DNA of 5,063 nt from an uncultured Chlorobiaceae bacterium (GTDB lineage Bacteria; Bacteroidota; Chlorobiia; Chlorobiales; Chlorobiaceae), in contig CAIYWF010000230.1 in NCBI GenBank assembly GCA_903929845.1, positions 1 to 5,063 of the forward strand, in the 5' to 3' direction. The notes under the pieces were generated by a model that searched no databases, had not been told where the DNA came from, and saw nothing but the letters and a program-made list of their open reading frames with translations. A program made the position numbers and the translations under genes. The stretch's first letter is position 1, and each line of letters begins with the position of its first letter. This document shows positions 1 through 5,063 of this stretch, one piece after another.

Positions 1-1013
1 ATTCTTGCTTCAGGCAACCCGATCATGGTAACGGCCTGAAAGACGGAGATGGCAAGGGTTATGGCGTAGGGGTCGGCGTTGCCGATATCTTCGCTCGCAA
101 AAATGACCATCCGCCGGGCGATGAATTTCGGGTCTTCTCCTCCTTGAATCATTCTTGCAAGCCAGAAGAGGGCGGCATCGGGATCGGAACCTCTCATGGA
201 TTTGATAAAGGCGGAGATGATGTCGTAGTGGTTTTCGCCTCCTTTGTCGTAAATGGGGGCTTTGTGCTGCAGGGCCTCTTCAAGAAGCTCTCTGTTCAGC
301 ACGATTTTTGTCGCATCCTTTGGTAAAAGCGAGATGGCGGCTTCGACGGCGTTCAAAGCCTTGCGGGCATCTCCTCCGGAAAACTGCAACAAGAAATCAA
401 GGCCGGTTATCTCAATTGAAAGCCCTTTGAAGAGAGAGTCCTCTTCAAGGGCGCGCCTGATGACCGCTTCGATTTCGTCCGGGCCGAGCGGTTTTAGAAT
501 ATAGACCTGCATCCTGCTCAGGAGTGCTCCATTCACTTCAAAGGAGGGGTTTTCGGTAGTGGCTCCGATCAGAACTATAAGTCCCTGTTCAATGGCATGG
601 AGCAGGGTGTCCTGCTGCGATTTGTTGAATCGGTGAATTTCGTCGATAAAGAGGATGCTCCGATGTCCTGCGCGCCGGGCTTTTTCGGCGTTTTCAAGTG
701 CTTTGCGAACATCCTTGACGCCGGAGTCGATGGCTGAAAGCTGCTCGAAGCGATAGTTCAGTGATGCTGCGCAAATTTCAGCAAGGGTTGTTTTTCCTGA
801 ACCTGGAGGGCCCCAGAAAATCATGGAGGGCATCTGGGCACTGGCGAGGAACTTGCGAAGCGGCCCGTTTTTGCCGACAAGGTGTTCTTGCCCGGCCATC
901 GCATCAAGGGTGCGCGGACGAACACGCTCGGCAAGAGGCTGAAAATAATCTCCTGTGGCTGGGGAAGCTGAAAAGCCGAAAAGATCGGACTGGATGTGGT
1001 CGGTATCAGCCAT
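1..1013 (-). CDS. rarA: RarA/MgsA family AAA+ replication-recombination ATPase (3' end cut by window edge)
   Basis: This is a DNA-dependent ATPase related to clamp-loader and RuvB-type AAA+ proteins, known in the family to act at stalled replication forks and ssDNA gaps. I read 337 complete codons; E. coli RarA is about 447 residues, so roughly the last quarter (the end of the tetramerisation/C-terminal region) lies outside the window. Visible motifs are Walker A GPPGSGKTT (68-76), Walker B LFIDEIHR (121-128), sensor 1 ATTENPSF (151-158), a putative arginine finger in LLSRMQV (R167) and sensor 2 GDARKALN (214-221). The family-typical C-domain block with YDIISAFIKSMRGSDPDAA (263-281) and ASEDIGNADP (306-315) follows. 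The ATG overlaps the ribE stop codon by one base (TAATG). Only a weak CGGA lies 5 nt upstream, so translation is probably coupled to ribE. The N-terminus holds QSDLF (8-12), resembling a beta-clamp-binding peptide. Family assignment is very secure. Confidence 0.97.
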   Translation of the reverse strand, partial: MADTDHIQSDLFGFSASPATGDYFQPLAERVRPRTLDAMAGQEHLVGKNGPLRKFLASAQMPSMIFWGPPGSGKTTLAEICAASLNYRFEQLSAIDSGVKDVRKALENAEKARRAGHRSILFIDEIHRFNKSQQDTLLHAIEQGLIVLIGATTENPSFEVNGALLSRMQVYILKPLGPDEIEAVIRRALEEDSLFKGLSIEITGLDFLLQFSGGDARKALNAVEAAISLLPKDATKIVLNRELLEEALQHKAPIYDKGGENHYDIISAFIKSMRGSDPDAALFWLARMIQGGEDPKFIARRMVIFASEDIGNADPYAITLAISVFQAVTMIGLPEAR

Positions 1014-1015
1014 TA
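1011..1015 (-). other. ribE stop / rarA start overlap (TAATG)
   Basis: On the minus strand the TAA of ribE and the ATG of rarA share one base. No strong Shine-Dalgarno sequence is present; the nearest candidates are AGGA 12 nt and CGGA 5 nt before the ATG. Termination-reinitiation coupling is the simplest reading, which is an inference from the geometry. Confidence 0.8.
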
Positions 1016-1681
1016 AAATCCGTTTTCCTGAAGCCAGGACTCATTTATCCGTGAATCCGTCCGTACATCTTCCCGGCCTGAAGATGAGGCTCTGCCGAGC
1101 TGACGGGCAACATACTTGCCGAGTATGTCGAATTCAAGATTCACTCTGCTGCCCGGTTTAAGCTCGTTAATGGTGGTATGGGCAAAGGTAAAGGGAATAA
1201 TCGCAACGTCAAAGAGCTGTGCATCAAGCTTTGCGACAGTAAGGCTGATGCCGTCAATGGTTATAGAACCGGCAGAGACGATCATGGAGCTGAAGTCGTC
1301 TGGAAAGGCTATCCAGAGTTCCCGGCTTGAACCAAGTTCTTTGATCTCCTGTACGGGTGCAGCACAGTCAACATGGCCAAGCACAAAATGACCGCCGAGG
1401 CGATCAAGTGGACGGAGTGCCCGCTCAAGGTTTACGAGCGCTCCGTTATGCAGAGAACCGAGCGTTGTTTTTGAGAGGGTCTCCTCAATGGTATCTACCT
1501 CAAACCACCCCTCTCCAAGAGCGACAACCGTCTGACAGACGCCGTTGATGCTGACGCTCTCGTCGACAGAGAGGTTGCTGAACTCTTTGGTGTTGTTGTA
1601 CTGCACCCTGAGCCGCAAGCCGCCCTGTCGCTGTGTTACTCCCCTCACCCGACCAACGTCCTTGATAATTCCGGTAAACAT
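1013..1681 (-). CDS. ribE: Riboflavin synthase, alpha chain
   Basis: This enzyme catalyses the last step of riboflavin synthesis, the dismutation of two 6,7-dimethyl-8-ribityllumazine molecules to riboflavin and the pyrimidine precursor, in the cytosol. The 222-residue protein matches the usual 200-220 range. It starts with the invariant MFTGII and contains two lumazine-binding repeats: the first (about 1-97) with SINGVCQTV (44-52), the second (about 98-195) with TIDGISLTV (141-149). The linker motif GGHFVLGHVD spans 96-105. By my hand alignment to the E. coli enzyme, S42, C49, H103 and D185 correspond to its conserved active-site Ser41, Cys48, His102 and Asp185. The last 25 or so residues form a polar tail beyond the second barrel. 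The start lies 21 nt after the tpx stop, with CAGG 7 nt before the ATG; the stop overlaps the rarA start. This supports a tpx-ribE-rarA transcript. The gene is called ribC in enterobacteria. Confidence 0.98.
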   Translation of the reverse strand: MFTGIIKDVGRVRGVTQRQGGLRLRVQYNNTKEFSNLSVDESVSINGVCQTVVALGEGWFEVDTIEETLSKTTLGSLHNGALVNLERALRPLDRLGGHFVLGHVDCAAPVQEIKELGSSRELWIAFPDDFSSMIVSAGSITIDGISLTVAKLDAQLFDVAIIPFTFAHTTINELKPGSRVNLEFDILGKYVARQLGRASSSGREDVRTDSRINESWLQENGF

Positions 1682-1702
1682 GCCTTTGCCTGGTTTCCTC
1701 AG

Positions 1703-2212
1703 TTATACGATCGCTTTGAGGGCGGTAAGTGCCGCACTGTAGTTTGGCTCCTCCACGATTTCGGGCACCTGTTCGGTGTAGCGCACGATTCCATCGGGCT
1801 CAACAATCACAATGGCACGGGAAAGAAGTCCTTTGAGTGGGCCATTGGCAATGGTGACGCCATAATTGATGCCGAATTCGGGAGAGCGGAATGTGGAAAG
1901 TGAAACGACATTCTTTAATCCTTCAGCTTCGCAGAAGCGACTGTGTGCAAAGGGCAAGTCGGCGGAGATGCAGAGCACGACGGTGTTGTCGAGGGTTGAT
2001 GCTTCCAGGTTGAAGCGTCTGACTGAAGCTGCGCAGACAGGCGTATCAAGACTCGGAAATATATTGAGAACGAGTCTTTTTCCTGCAAAGTCGGCAGGCC
2101 CTGCCTCGGAAAGGTCAGTTTTCACCAGACAGAAAAAAGCTGCTTCGGAGCCTTTGGCGGGAAGAGTCCCGACGGTTTCAAAGGGATTTCCCTTCAAGGT
2201 GATCTGTGCCAT
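1703..2212 (-). CDS. tpx: Thiol peroxidase (Tpx, atypical 2-Cys peroxiredoxin)
   Basis: Tpx reduces hydrogen peroxide and organic hydroperoxides using electrons from thioredoxin. In the family the enzyme works as a dimer with an intramolecular disulfide. The 169 residues match the E. coli protein (168) almost exactly. The signature PSLDTPVCAASVRRFN spans 53-68, giving catalytic T57 and peroxidatic C60. The resolving cysteine is C94 in RFCEAEGL (92-99), and the conserved arginine is R132 in LLSRAIVIV (129-137). No signal peptide is seen, so a cytosolic location is expected. The ATG at 2212 gives the standard MAQITLKGNP start. It has no recognisable Shine-Dalgarno sequence: the preceding bases are AT-rich, so initiation may rely on an unstructured leader. 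It is the first gene after the 104-nt gap and probably heads the tpx-ribE-rarA unit. In an anaerobe this would serve oxygen-stress defence. Confidence 0.98.
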   Translation of the reverse strand: MAQITLKGNPFETVGTLPAKGSEAAFFCLVKTDLSEAGPADFAGKRLVLNIFPSLDTPVCAASVRRFNLEASTLDNTVVLCISADLPFAHSRFCEAEGLKNVVSLSTFRSPEFGINYGVTIANGPLKGLLSRAIVIVEPDGIVRYTEQVPEIVEEPNYSAALTALKAIV

Positions 2213-2316
2213 AAATTGTAGTTTAAGATTAATAAAAATTAAACCGATAAAAACCTGAGCGACAGAAATGTAACAATCACCGCATCAAATGTGTTCATCA
2301 AAATAAGGCTGCGACG
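2213..2316. promoter_or_regulatory. Intergenic region carrying the probable tpx promoter
   Basis: This 104-nt gap between the ABC ATPase stop and the tpx start is the only AT-rich non-coding stretch in the window. On the minus strand TTGTTA is followed after 17-18 nt by TTTTTA/TTTTAT, a weak sigma70-like pair. The gap also holds an inverted repeat next to the tpx start and a short direct repeat (listed separately). I see no stable GC-rich hairpin followed by a T-run, so a rho-independent terminator for the upstream genes is not evident. The promoter role is inferred from position. Confidence 0.4.
2221..2244. repeat. Inverted repeat GTTTAA-N12-TTAAAC upstream of tpx
   Basis: The plus strand reads gtttaa at 2221-2226 and ttaaac at 2239-2244, a perfect 6-bp inverted repeat with a 12-nt AT-rich spacer that itself contains the palindrome ATTAAT. 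It lies 8 nt from the tpx start codon. Such geometry would suit a dimeric regulator, but in AT-rich DNA an arm of this length can occur by chance. Confidence 0.3.
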
Positions 2317-3105
2317 TCATTTTGACGGGAACACCTGATAATAGCCATTTACGGCAACCACCTGCAACTGGTAATCAAACAGATCAGAAAGAGATTCTGA
2401 AGTCAGTACATCAGTTTTTTTTCCATCGCTCACTATTCGACCCTCTTTTATAAGTACGACCTTTTCAATTTCAGGAGGTATCTCATGAAGATGATGGGTG
2501 ACCAGTAAAACAGTTTTCCCTGATCTCATCAACAAACGAAGCATTTCAGTATAGTGGAATGATGCCTTGAGATCAAGACCGGTGGTAGGCTCATCCAGCA
2601 ACAGGGCTTCAGGATTATTAATCAATGCCCTGCCCAGAAGAAAACGTCGCTGCTGTCCTGTTGATAACGTACAGAAGGCACGGTTTTTCAGGGCGCCAAT
2701 ACCAAGTCTTTCCATAACGGCATCAGCTTTTTCAAAGTCAACGTCATTAAACTCCTGATGCTGCCAAGTGTCAATACTGGAGTATATACCCGATAATATA
2801 ACATTAATTCCTTTGGCACGAGGAAGATAATCGTGCTGCAGATCAAGGGAAACGATACCAAGACGAGTGCGAAGCTCCCAAACATTCCAATGCTCTTTTC
2901 CGAAAATCTTTACATGGCTTTCCGGGTTGGCAACAGGATAAAGTTCGCAGGACAAAAGCTTCATCAACGTCGTCTTGCCTGACCCGTTCGGTCCGAGAAT
3001 TGCTGTGTTACACCCTTCCTGCACAACGAGGGAGAGGTTCCTGAAAACACAGGTCGTCCCTCGATAAACAGTAACATTATGAATATCTACAACATCCTGT
3101 TTCAT
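2317..3105 (-). CDS. ABC transporter-type ATPase, ModF/YlmA-like (COG1119 type), stand-alone
   Basis: This is a single nucleotide-binding domain of 262 residues with all ABC motifs: Walker A GPNGSGKTT (38-46), a Q-loop region in IVSLDLQHDY with Q90, signature LSTGQ (147-151), Walker B LLLDEP (168-173), D-loop GLDL (176-179) and the H-loop histidine H204 in LVTHH. Family-typical features include WELRTRLGIVS (76-86), HEIPPEIEKVVLIKEGR (207-223) and the C-terminal tail SLSDLFDYQLQVVAVNGYYQ (238-257). These point to the COG1119 group (B. subtilis YlmA; E. coli ModF has two such domains). The substrate is unknown and no permease or binding protein is nearby, so a non-transport role is possible. 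I chose the ATG at 3105 because the protein then begins directly at the domain (MKQDVVDIHNVTVYRG), 10 nt after the doxX stop, with GAGAG 7 nt upstream. An ATG at 3228 would add 41 residues without ABC character that overlap doxX out of frame. Confidence 0.94.
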   Translation of the reverse strand: MKQDVVDIHNVTVYRGTTCVFRNLSLVVQEGCNTAILGPNGSGKTTLMKLLSCELYPVANPESHVKIFGKEHWNVWELRTRLGIVSLDLQHDYLPRAKGINVILSGIYSSIDTWQHQEFNDVDFEKADAVMERLGIGALKNRAFCTLSTGQQRRFLLGRALINNPEALLLDEPTTGLDLKASFHYTEMLRLLMRSGKTVLLVTHHLHEIPPEIEKVVLIKEGRIVSDGKKTDVLTSESLSDLFDYQLQVVAVNGYYQVFPSK

Positions 3106-3112
3106 AAGCAAG

Positions 3113-3117
3113 CTCTC
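3113..3117 (-). promoter_or_regulatory. Ribosome binding site deciding the ABC ATPase start
   Basis: GAGAG on the minus strand, overlapping the doxX TGA, lies 7 nt before the ATG at 3105. It supports the short form over the extended form starting at 3228. Confidence 0.5.
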
Positions 3118-3532
3118 AGTCCCATAGGCCACTACCATGGGAAAAGCTGAAACGGCCTGCTCCAAAGAAGAAAACGGCGAGTGAACCAAACAGATAAAGT
3201 GCCTGCAGTTCAAGGGCATATCCTCCATGTTCCGATACTGAAAAAAGCTCTCTCGAATGAACGAGATAGATCGCCATAACCATGACGAAGGTCTGAATAA
3301 GAGCTGCAGGACGGGTAAAAATACCTGTCACCATGAGCAGAGGCGCAAGAAGTTCACCGACAAGAATTCCATGGGAGAGATACCCCGGCAACTTGGCCTT
3401 GAGAAGCATAGATTCCACAAAACCGTACCCGTGCTGAATTTTGTTTACTCCGTGAAAGAGCAGCAGGGTACCAACTGAAACCCGCAGAAGCAGCTTCCCA
3501 AGGTCACTGTTATTGATAAAACGCTCCGGCAT
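3116..3532 (-). CDS. DoxX-family small membrane protein
   Basis: This is a 138-residue integral membrane protein with four predicted helices at about 12-29, 53-72, 76-92 and 106-124. Family features are LLLRVSVGTLLLFHGVNKI (14-32), the acidic helix motif GELLAPLLMVTGIFTRPAAL (59-78), and ELQALYLFGS with E108 near the start of helix 4. DoxX proteins sit in the cytoplasmic membrane. Some have been linked to thiosulfate-oxidising quinone oxidoreductase or, in mycobacteria, to a redox-stress complex, but most have no known function and I assign none. The ATG at 3532 has AGAAGG 6 nt upstream and gives the usual 130-150-residue length. The frame stays open upstream to a TTG at 3604 (24 extra polar residues, many basic), for which I see no well-placed ribosome site. 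The gene follows ribD by 81 nt and precedes the ABC ATPase by 10 nt, suggesting co-expression with the latter. Confidence 0.9.
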   Translation of the reverse strand: MPERFINNSDLGKLLLRVSVGTLLLFHGVNKIQHGYGFVESMLLKAKLPGYLSHGILVGELLAPLLMVTGIFTRPAALIQTFVMVMAIYLVHSRELFSVSEHGGYALELQALYLFGSLAVFFFGAGRFSFSHGSGLWD

Positions 3533-3538
3533 AGGTGA

Positions 3539-3544
3539 CCTTCT
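3539..3544 (-). promoter_or_regulatory. Ribosome binding site deciding the doxX start
   Basis: AGAAGG on the minus strand lies 6 nt before the ATG at 3532. It favours this start over the ATG pair at 3568/3565 and the TTG at 3604. A second purine run, GAAGGAG further upstream, is 17 nt from the ATG at 3568, too far to serve it well. Confidence 0.7.
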
Positions 3545-3613
3545 TTTTGAGTATTTTTTCCCCATCATAAAACAGTGTTTGCTTTCTCCTTCAGCCTGAT
3601 TCAATGAACCAGT

Positions 3614-4714
3614 TCAATTTGAAATATACGCCTCCAGCAGCACATCATTCCCGAAAAACTGCGGAGGTTCGAAACGCAGATTGACTGCCTGATCGGGCAT
3701 GCTGATACCCAGAGGCGCAAAGGAACTCACGGCGTCACTGCCAAAAAGTTTCGGGGCTATAAACATCGTGATTTTATCAACAAGCCTGGCACGAACGAAT
3801 GAAGCGGACAAGCGGCTCCCGCCTTCTACCATCACCGAAAGGACATTCTGCTTATGCAGTTCCGCAAGTACAGAACGAAGATCAAGCTCTCCTGCGTGTT
3901 CATTGACAAACAACACGGTCACACCCCTGTTCCGCAACAGCTCGACTTTCGGCAACCGTTCCCATGACGATGATGCAAAGACAATGGTCGGAGCTGCTAT
4001 ATCGAAAATTTTTGCATCCAAAGGCAGACTCAGCCGACGGTCAAGTACCACTCGAAGAGGATTACGCCCTGCACAATACCTGACGGTAAGCTGAGAGTCG
4101 TCTGCGCGTACGGTGGCCTCGCCGACAAGAACAGCATCATAAATGCTCCGAAACCGGTGCACCTCGCTTCTTGCCTCTTCTCCGGTAATCCAGTGGGATG
4201 CACCGAGCGAGGTTGCAATTTTACCGTCAAGGGTCTGGGCAAGTTTGATGGTAACAAAGGGCAGCCCTTTCGTATGGCTTTTGATGAATGCTTCATTACA
4301 TTTCAGGCACTCTGCTTCGAGCACGCCCTCAGTAACGAGAATTCCTGCGGCATGAAGCTTGGCAATGCCTTTTCCGGCGACCTCGACATTGGGATCGCGG
4401 CACCCGATGACAACACGCGAAATACCCTTCTGAACAAGAAGGTCACTGCATGGGGGAGTTTTTCCGAAATGGGCGCAGGGTTCAAGGGTAACATAAAGTG
4501 TTGCATGACGGAGCTTGTGTTCGTCGGAAACTGATTCAATGGCATTGACCTCTGCATGGGGGCCTCCAAACTTCTTGTGGTAGCCTTCACCGATAATCTC
4601 TCCGTTGTAAACGATAACCGAGCCCACCATGGGGTTTGGACTTACATTGCCCGCACCCTGCACGGCAAGTTCAAGAGCTCGCCTCATAAAAATGGCATCT
4701 TCGCAATGCGGCAT
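3614..4714 (-). CDS. ribD: Bifunctional diaminohydroxyphosphoribosylaminopyrimidine deaminase / 5-amino-6-(5-phosphoribosylamino)uracil reductase
   Basis: RibD carries out two successive early steps of riboflavin synthesis in the cytosol: zinc-dependent deamination of the pyrimidine released from GTP, then NADPH-dependent reduction of the ribosyl side chain. The 366 residues fit the family (about 360-370). The N-terminal deaminase domain (1 to about 145) has the substrate motif NVSPNPMVGSVIV (23-35), zinc ligand H53 and catalytic E55 in HAE, and C80 and C89 in PCAHFGKTPPC (79-89). The reductase domain (about 150-366) shows KLAQTLDGKIAT (157-168), SHWITGEEAR (173-182), VGEATVRADDSQLTVR (197-212), VEGGS (297-301) and APKLFG (320-325). 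The usual GTV..DDP.LT element reads ATV..DDSQLT, a mild deviation. The ATG at 4714 is preferred over the in-frame GTG at 4720 because GAAGGAG sits 5 nt before the ATG and includes the first base of that GTG. It follows the dCMP deaminase stop by 2 nt. Confidence 0.98.
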   Translation of the reverse strand: MPHCEDAIFMRRALELAVQGAGNVSPNPMVGSVIVYNGEIIGEGYHKKFGGPHAEVNAIESVSDEHKLRHATLYVTLEPCAHFGKTPPCSDLLVQKGISRVVIGCRDPNVEVAGKGIAKLHAAGILVTEGVLEAECLKCNEAFIKSHTKGLPFVTIKLAQTLDGKIATSLGASHWITGEEARSEVHRFRSIYDAVLVGEATVRADDSQLTVRYCAGRNPLRVVLDRRLSLPLDAKIFDIAAPTIVFASSSWERLPKVELLRNRGVTVLFVNEHAGELDLRSVLAELHKQNVLSVMVEGGSRLSASFVRARLVDKITMFIAPKLFGSDAVSSFAPLGISMPDQAVNLRFEPPQFFGNDVLLEAYISN

Positions 4715-4716
4715 GG

Positions 4717-5063
4717 TCACTCCTTCAGGTTACTGGCTACATTCACTTGTACCAGCCGGATACCGGAAAGTCTGAGCAGTTCGTCGATCTGCTCTATTTT
4801 ATAGGGTTTATCATAGTAAATGGTTTTGATGCCTACGTTGATGAGCACCTTAAGGCAGTGAATACAGGGGCTGGCAGTAATGTAGATATCGGAATCCTTG
4901 ATTGAAACCCCATGTTTTGCCGCAAGGACGATGGCATTGATTTCAGCATGAATCGTGTTGACACAGTTCTCTTCGATAGTCCCGTCTGGATGTTTGCTCT
5001 GGTAAATAAGACAGTTGCTGTCGTTACAGTGAGGGAGCCCGGATGGCGCACCGTTATAGCCGG
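4717..5063 (-). CDS. comEB: dCMP deaminase, ComEB-type cytidine/deoxycytidylate deaminase family (5' end cut by window edge)
   Basis: The visible C-terminal 114 residues belong to a zinc-dependent deaminase that in this family converts dCMP to dUMP, feeding thymidylate synthesis. The readable part opens with GYNGAPSGLPHC (1-12), the nucleotide-binding segment typical of dCMP deaminases. It continues with C17, C33, the zinc/catalytic motif HAEINAI (38-44: H38 ligand, E40 proton shuttle) and SPCIHCLK (64-71: zinc ligands C66 and C69). The tail KTIYYDKPYKIEQIDELLRL (79-98) fits the family's last strand and helix. The usual length is around 150-170 residues, so roughly 40-50 N-terminal residues lie outside the window. 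The C-terminus ends in NLKE, and the stop lies 2 nt before ribD. GYNG.P plus HAE plus PC..C favours dCMP over free cytidine or guanine as substrate; the symbol follows the family name and does not imply competence. Confidence 0.9.
   Translation of the reverse strand, partial: GYNGAPSGLPHCNDSNCLIYQSKHPDGTIEENCVNTIHAEINAIVLAAKHGVSIKDSDIYITASPCIHCLKVLINVGIKTIYYDKPYKIEQIDELLRLSGIRLVQVNVASNLKE
4720..4726 (-). promoter_or_regulatory. Ribosome binding site of ribD, inside the end of the deaminase gene
   Basis: GAAGGAG on the minus strand is part of the last two sense codons (AAG GAG) of the upstream deaminase and lies 5 nt before the ribD ATG at 4714. It decides against the GTG at 4720, whose first base is in the site. 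The arrangement suggests coupled translation. Confidence 0.8.

Noticed and set aside
144..504. Plus-strand open frames within the rarA region
   Set aside because: They are antisense to a well-conserved AAA+ protein, show no recognisable domains and lack ribosome sites. They are shadows of rarA.
1866..2258. Plus-strand 130-residue open frame opposite tpx
   Set aside because: It is the complement of a fully motif-bearing Tpx, has low-complexity composition without domain character, and runs through the probable tpx promoter.
2245..2316. Rho-independent terminator after the ABC ATPase gene
   Set aside because: No GC-rich stem followed by a T-run can be drawn on the minus strand; the best pairings are about 3 bp.
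3564..3569. TATGAT on the minus strand as a -10 element for a doxX promoter
   Set aside because: The -10 match is good, but the hexamer 17 nt upstream (GAAGGA) is nothing like a -35 box, and the purine-rich sequence there fits other explanations.
3699..4534. Plus-strand open frames opposite ribD (about 131 and 125 residues)
   Set aside because: No family resemblance is seen, and ribD is intact with all motifs on the other strand.
4833..5051. Minus-strand 72-residue frame at the right end
   Set aside because: It is out of frame with the dCMP deaminase, which carries the zinc motifs and reads through the window edge.
1..5063. CRISPR array, tRNA or rRNA, insertion sequence, toxin-antitoxin or defence system
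   Set aside because: No regularly spaced repeats, RNA gene signatures, transposase motifs or terminal inverted repeats are seen, and nearly all of the sequence is accounted for by seven housekeeping-type genes.

Overview
The window is a compact, ordinary chromosomal segment. All seven genes lie on the minus strand, so transcription runs from high to low coordinates. Protein content and sequence style (RarA, Tpx, a split set of riboflavin genes, a ComEB-type deaminase, moderate GC, short intergenic gaps) are compatible with a Gram-negative of the Chlorobi/Bacteroidetes group, most likely a green sulfur bacterium. That placement rests on general resemblance, not on a diagnostic gene, and is only moderately confident.

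Layout in transcription order (right to left). A ComEB-type dCMP deaminase, cut at its 5' end by the window edge, is followed 2 nt later by ribD, the bifunctional pyrimidine deaminase/reductase of riboflavin synthesis. Next come a small four-helix DoxX-family membrane protein and, 10 nt after it, a stand-alone ABC ATPase of the ModF/YlmA (COG1119) type. A 104-nt AT-rich gap, the only convincing intergenic region, separates this group from a second one: tpx (thiol peroxidase), ribE (riboflavin synthase alpha chain) and rarA (AAA+ replication-recombination ATPase, cut at its 3' end). Within each group, spacing is tight: 2 nt for the deaminase/ribD, 81 nt for ribD/doxX, 10 nt for doxX/ABC, 21 nt for tpx/ribE and a 1-nt TAATG overlap for ribE/rarA. 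This suggests two co-transcribed units.

How the genes relate. RibD acts early in the pathway (deamination and side-chain reduction of the pyrimidine intermediate) and RibE acts last (dismutation of 6,7-dimethyl-8-ribityllumazine). ribA, ribB and ribH are not in the window, and I see no FMN riboswitch here. The deaminase (dCMP to dUMP) and RarA (fork rescue) concern DNA precursors and replication. Tpx removes peroxides. DoxX and the ABC ATPase have no assigned substrate.

I found no mobile element, CRISPR array, RNA gene or defence system, and I do not think a striking new system is present. The points most worth a second look are the doxX/orphan-ATPase pair, a possible beta-clamp-binding peptide at the N-terminus of RarA, an inverted repeat just upstream of tpx, and start-codon choices that change three gene models (ribD, doxX, ABC ATPase).
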